Shown: piece by piece, positions 60,939-64,000 of the stretch
Layout of the letters: each line of letters begins with the position of its first letter
How positions within the stretch are numbered: the first letter of the stretch is position 1
DNA from: Acridotheres tristis
Taxonomy: Eukaryota > Chordata > Aves > Passeriformes > Sturnidae
NCBI GenBank assembly: GCA_037013685.1
Contig: CM072894.1
Coordinates: 17,478,949-17,542,948, forward strand
Reading direction: 5' to 3'
DNA: 64,000 nucleotides
Notes under the pieces: generated by a model
Database searches by the model: none
What the model was told of the DNA's origin: nothing
What the model saw: only the letters and a program-made list of their open reading frames with translations
Program-made: the position numbers and the translations under genes

Positions 60939-63630
60939 CAGGGGAACAGGTTTGATTATTGTAGGAGGTTGATTCTTACAGGTAATTTTCTTGAAGGTAC
61001 TAGAAAAATAGAACATCAAACTCCCCAAAATCATTTTCTGCTGAAACACTTCTATCCTAGCTGATTACTGAAATGCTGCTTCCCTTCCCCCAAACCCACA
61101 ATCCTTTCTCAGCTCATGAGGACTCTATTTGCAATTCTACACAAAAGGATTAATTGTTTCAAGTTTTCTGTTTTCCTCTTTCCAAACAGCGTCAGTCATA
61201 TCTCTTTTGAGTGACCTCAACAGCATTTAACTCAACACTCTAGCCACCTATTTTTTCAGGATGGGGAGGAGGATGTGGGGAGGGAGGTTAGGAAGGAGAA
61301 GGAAAGAACCGAGCAATTTCATTTGACATCAGTAGAAAAATCAGAATAGTAAAAATATGCATTAATTTTAAACGCTGTTTTTGTAGCCCTGCATCTCTGA
61401 ACCAACCAAGCATTTTCTGCACTTTAACCTCTAGATACAGCACCTCAGGAAAGCATGCATTAAGTAAGCTAGAAAACAACAAATTTTAACAGTTACCCTT
61501 CAATGTTTACCAGTGCTATATTCTGTGATCTCAGACAAACCATTTGTACTTCAGCCTTCTTAACTGTAAAACAGGCAAAATGCATGCTAAAGCATCCTAG
61601 AACATTTTAAAAGTTTTGAAATTGAAAGCGACTTTGAAAAGATTGGCTCTAATACCAACTATTATTTTCATAGAATACCGACTGCACTGCTCATGGAAAA
61701 AATATCCTGACTGCATAATCACTTTCAGAACAGTGGCTTCTGTATATGTGCTAGAGGAGTTTCAAAGGAAATGTCATATTTTTAAAGTATGTGTTCTACT
61801 ACCATATTTAATAGAAAGTCATCCCTGGTCTTTTGGTGCCATGAGTCTTTGGAGCCTTAGTATAAAAGCATTAGGTTTTGTACTAGGTTATAATCACTCT
61901 GCAGGAGCTGTCGGGATTTATCACATCAAAAATCCATGCACAAAAAAAAAAAAAGGAGTGGTTGTCCAAAGAGGGCTTGGTACTTTAGAGACATTAGAAT
62001 CTATTTCGTTAATAACACCTATTTGTGCACTTGGTCTTGGTGGCTCAGTGTGATTATATTCAAGTATTGCCCATTCTCTCTAAGAGGCTTTTGTTGTGGC
62101 ACTTCAAGGGCAGATCCTCGAACAACAACAGTAAGTGTTCAGGAGCAGCCAAATTAGAGAGGCTCAGGTGCTAGAAGCCCCATCAAACCCCAAAGCCACT
62201 GTGAGGATTTACTCACAGTGCATCAACGTCTAGTTGAATATTTTGTGCACAATCTGATTCAGTACCAAGTTGAGAACATCAAATCATGTAGTGTCCAAGG
62301 CTTGGAAGAACTGTTAACTGAAAACAGGGTTTTCCAATTTGAGGCTGTCAGAACTGAGGATGCAGTTCACAGGGATGAGGCCACATGCAAAGGTGTTTAC
62401 ATGCGAGGAACCAGCAGAGCTTAGTAATTCTTCTTTGTGAACATTTATCAGGACAAGATCTTTCTCAATGACTTTCCAGTACCCGATTTGAAATCTACAC
62501 AGCGTTGCTTTAAAAAAGAATAAAGATATATCCTTTAATGTGGTCTATACAATTTCTTTTAGATGCCAAGACATATAGGTTCTTGAGTGATAAATTATTT
62601 TCTTGAGGAAACAATCCTTTAGTGAAAAACTTGTGTGATTGTTTCTTTAAAAGAGAAAGCTTCTGTTTTACAAAAGGCTTTAGGCTCAGCAGTCTTTCAG
62701 TAGGAATTTATATATATAGAAGGAAAACTCAAAACAAAACAACTCACCCAACAGTCATAAAGAACAGCAAGGTTTCTGCCCTTTGAAACTACAAGAATTA
62801 CTAAATACAACATCATTATATGAGTTGTATGCAGAACTGCAATCCTACTAAGTGCATCAATAGCAGACTGTCAGCACACTACTGAAAATATTTCAAAACA
62901 AATTAAAGTATTGGTAAATCACATTCAACTTCCATTGCCACATACACATTTGCCTTGAAGTTAGAGACCCAGAAACAAGGAGCTTTACAAAAAAAAGGTA
63001 TTAAACTAAGAAGGTTAAGTGAAGAACACATAAATAAAGGCAATGTCCTGAAACAGCTGAAGCATAAAAAGCAAAAGACCAAAAAAGGCTGGTTTTAAGG
63101 ACACTTCAAAACTGTTGAAGTCCATCTAAAGCAGCAAAAGATGGATGGATTTCTGGGGGAGCAAAGGAACAGAAATCACACATTTCAATTGAGCTGTTTC
63201 AAACTAAGGGCATTGTAGGTTTTTCTAAGCTGTCTTAGACTACAGAACTCAGTCATATTGAACCCATAGAAAATCCATGTTGTCATGTTACAATACTGGT
63301 TTTCTATGCTGTTGTGTATGTTGCCATTACCATTAGCAAAAATTCATCAAACCAAGACAAGGGCTTTGTTGCAAAGAAGATACATTGCTGTGAGAAATAA
63401 AAGATGTTCTGTTGAGGACTGATCTTCCATGACATGCATGCATGGCAGATCAGAATATTACAAGTTAGCAAGAGAGAGAGAAAGACACAGTCAAGCACTG
63501 GTCTTTCCTTGGGGTAGTTGCAAACAAGAGGTGACATATTAATCCACCTGAAAGTCAAGTGAGATTTTTACCATTGATTTCATGGAAATAGGACCTTGGT
63601 TTCTTAGAAGTAATAATATCTTCTCTGTCA

Positions 63631-63723
63631 GAAGAGAAGAGAAGAGAAGAGAAGAGAAGAGAAGAGAAGAGAAGAGAAGAGAAGAGAAGAGAAGAGAAGA
63701 GAAGAGAAGAGAAGAGAAGAGAA
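63631..63723. repeat. (GAAGA)n pentanucleotide microsatellite
   Basis: About eighteen uninterrupted GAAGA units, a purine-only array, probably highly length-polymorphic. Confidence 0.97.
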
Positions 63724-64000
63724 TCTATATAACCAATCCATATTAAATAAAAAGATGCTTTATACTACTCTAGCAGTGTACACTTCATATTCTTTTACAA
63801 TTCTGAAGCAGTGCCAAGCCAGAAGAGCCAGACTCAAGAGAATGTATTTTTACAGAGATATTAATTTTGATTAATATAATATCTACTACTCTCTTGCATT
63901 CAAAGATTTCAGCTATACAGCTTTCAGAATCAACTTTCATTTCTTTTTATGTTAGCATGCTTTTCCTTTTGAGCTAGCTATATATTTTCCTTTCTTTCAG

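Larger units (their letters stand above)
34251..64000. other. Upstream intergenic flank, no supported gene
   Basis: About 30 kb of AT-rich sequence upstream of ITGA6. All open frames here are short (at most about 160 codons), start in arbitrary context and have no recognisable domain or splice-linked partner. In vertebrates this side of ITGA6 faces DLX2/DLX1, so long-range regulatory elements are plausible, but none can be proved from one sequence. Microsatellites and a few notable stretches are listed separately. Confidence 0.7.

Noticed and set aside
61258..61310. G-rich purine segment considered as a G-quadruplex.
   Set aside because: Too few runs of three or more guanines at suitable spacing for a confident four-run motif.
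61616..62053. A 145-codon plus-strand open frame.
   Set aside because: No recognisable domain, it runs through an A-run encoding a lysine stretch, and has no promoter, splice or neighbouring exon support.
1..64000. Bacterial-type features (operons, CRISPR, insertion sequences), tRNA or rRNA genes, intact retroviral genes.
   Set aside because: The window is intron-rich vertebrate DNA; no repeat-spacer array, RNA gene fold or retroviral coding block could be recognised by reading.

Overview
The window is vertebrate nuclear DNA, most likely from a bird. It is AT-rich and intron-rich with GT-AG introns, and it carries two tail fragments that look like CR1 LINEs, the dominant avian retrotransposon. 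It contains the 5' two-thirds of one recognisable gene, ITGA6 (integrin alpha-6), on the minus strand. The reconstructed protein agrees closely with avian alpha-6 as I know it, but differs enough from chicken at several positions that I would not call this chicken.

Layout. Positions 1-298 are intron. Seventeen constitutive or default coding exons of ITGA6 lie between 299 and 33767 and read right to left. They encode 771 complete codons: signal peptide, seven-bladed beta-propeller, thigh domain and the start of the calf region. The last exons (rest of calf-1, calf-2, transmembrane segment, cytoplasmic tail) lie beyond the left edge. All splice phases join without a break, and no frameshift or premature stop was found. 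Intron 1 is large (16191-33606). A CpG-rich promoter surrounds exon 1 (about 33150-34250). From about 34250 to 64000 I see no convincing gene. This is the upstream flank, which in vertebrates faces the DLX1/DLX2 homeobox pair, and it holds simple repeats, AT-rich sequence and a few stretches that could be regulatory.

The most interesting feature is an extra, unlisted coding exon at 10442-10558, between the X1 exon (11795-11926) and the next constitutive exon. It is the alpha-6 version of the X2 exon known from the laminin-binding integrins alpha-6 and alpha-7. X1 and X2 have the same entry and exit phases, both are multiples of three, and both end in Asn-Ser-Tyr-Leu. Choice between them, inclusion of both, or skipping of both would all keep the frame. 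Only X1 carries an N-glycosylation sequon. The swap falls in the beta-propeller, in the region that tunes laminin isoform preference.

Limits: exon boundaries were worked out by hand from splice signals, reading frame and family knowledge. The transcription start, UTR extent, species and all regulatory calls are inferences. No alignment or database search was run.
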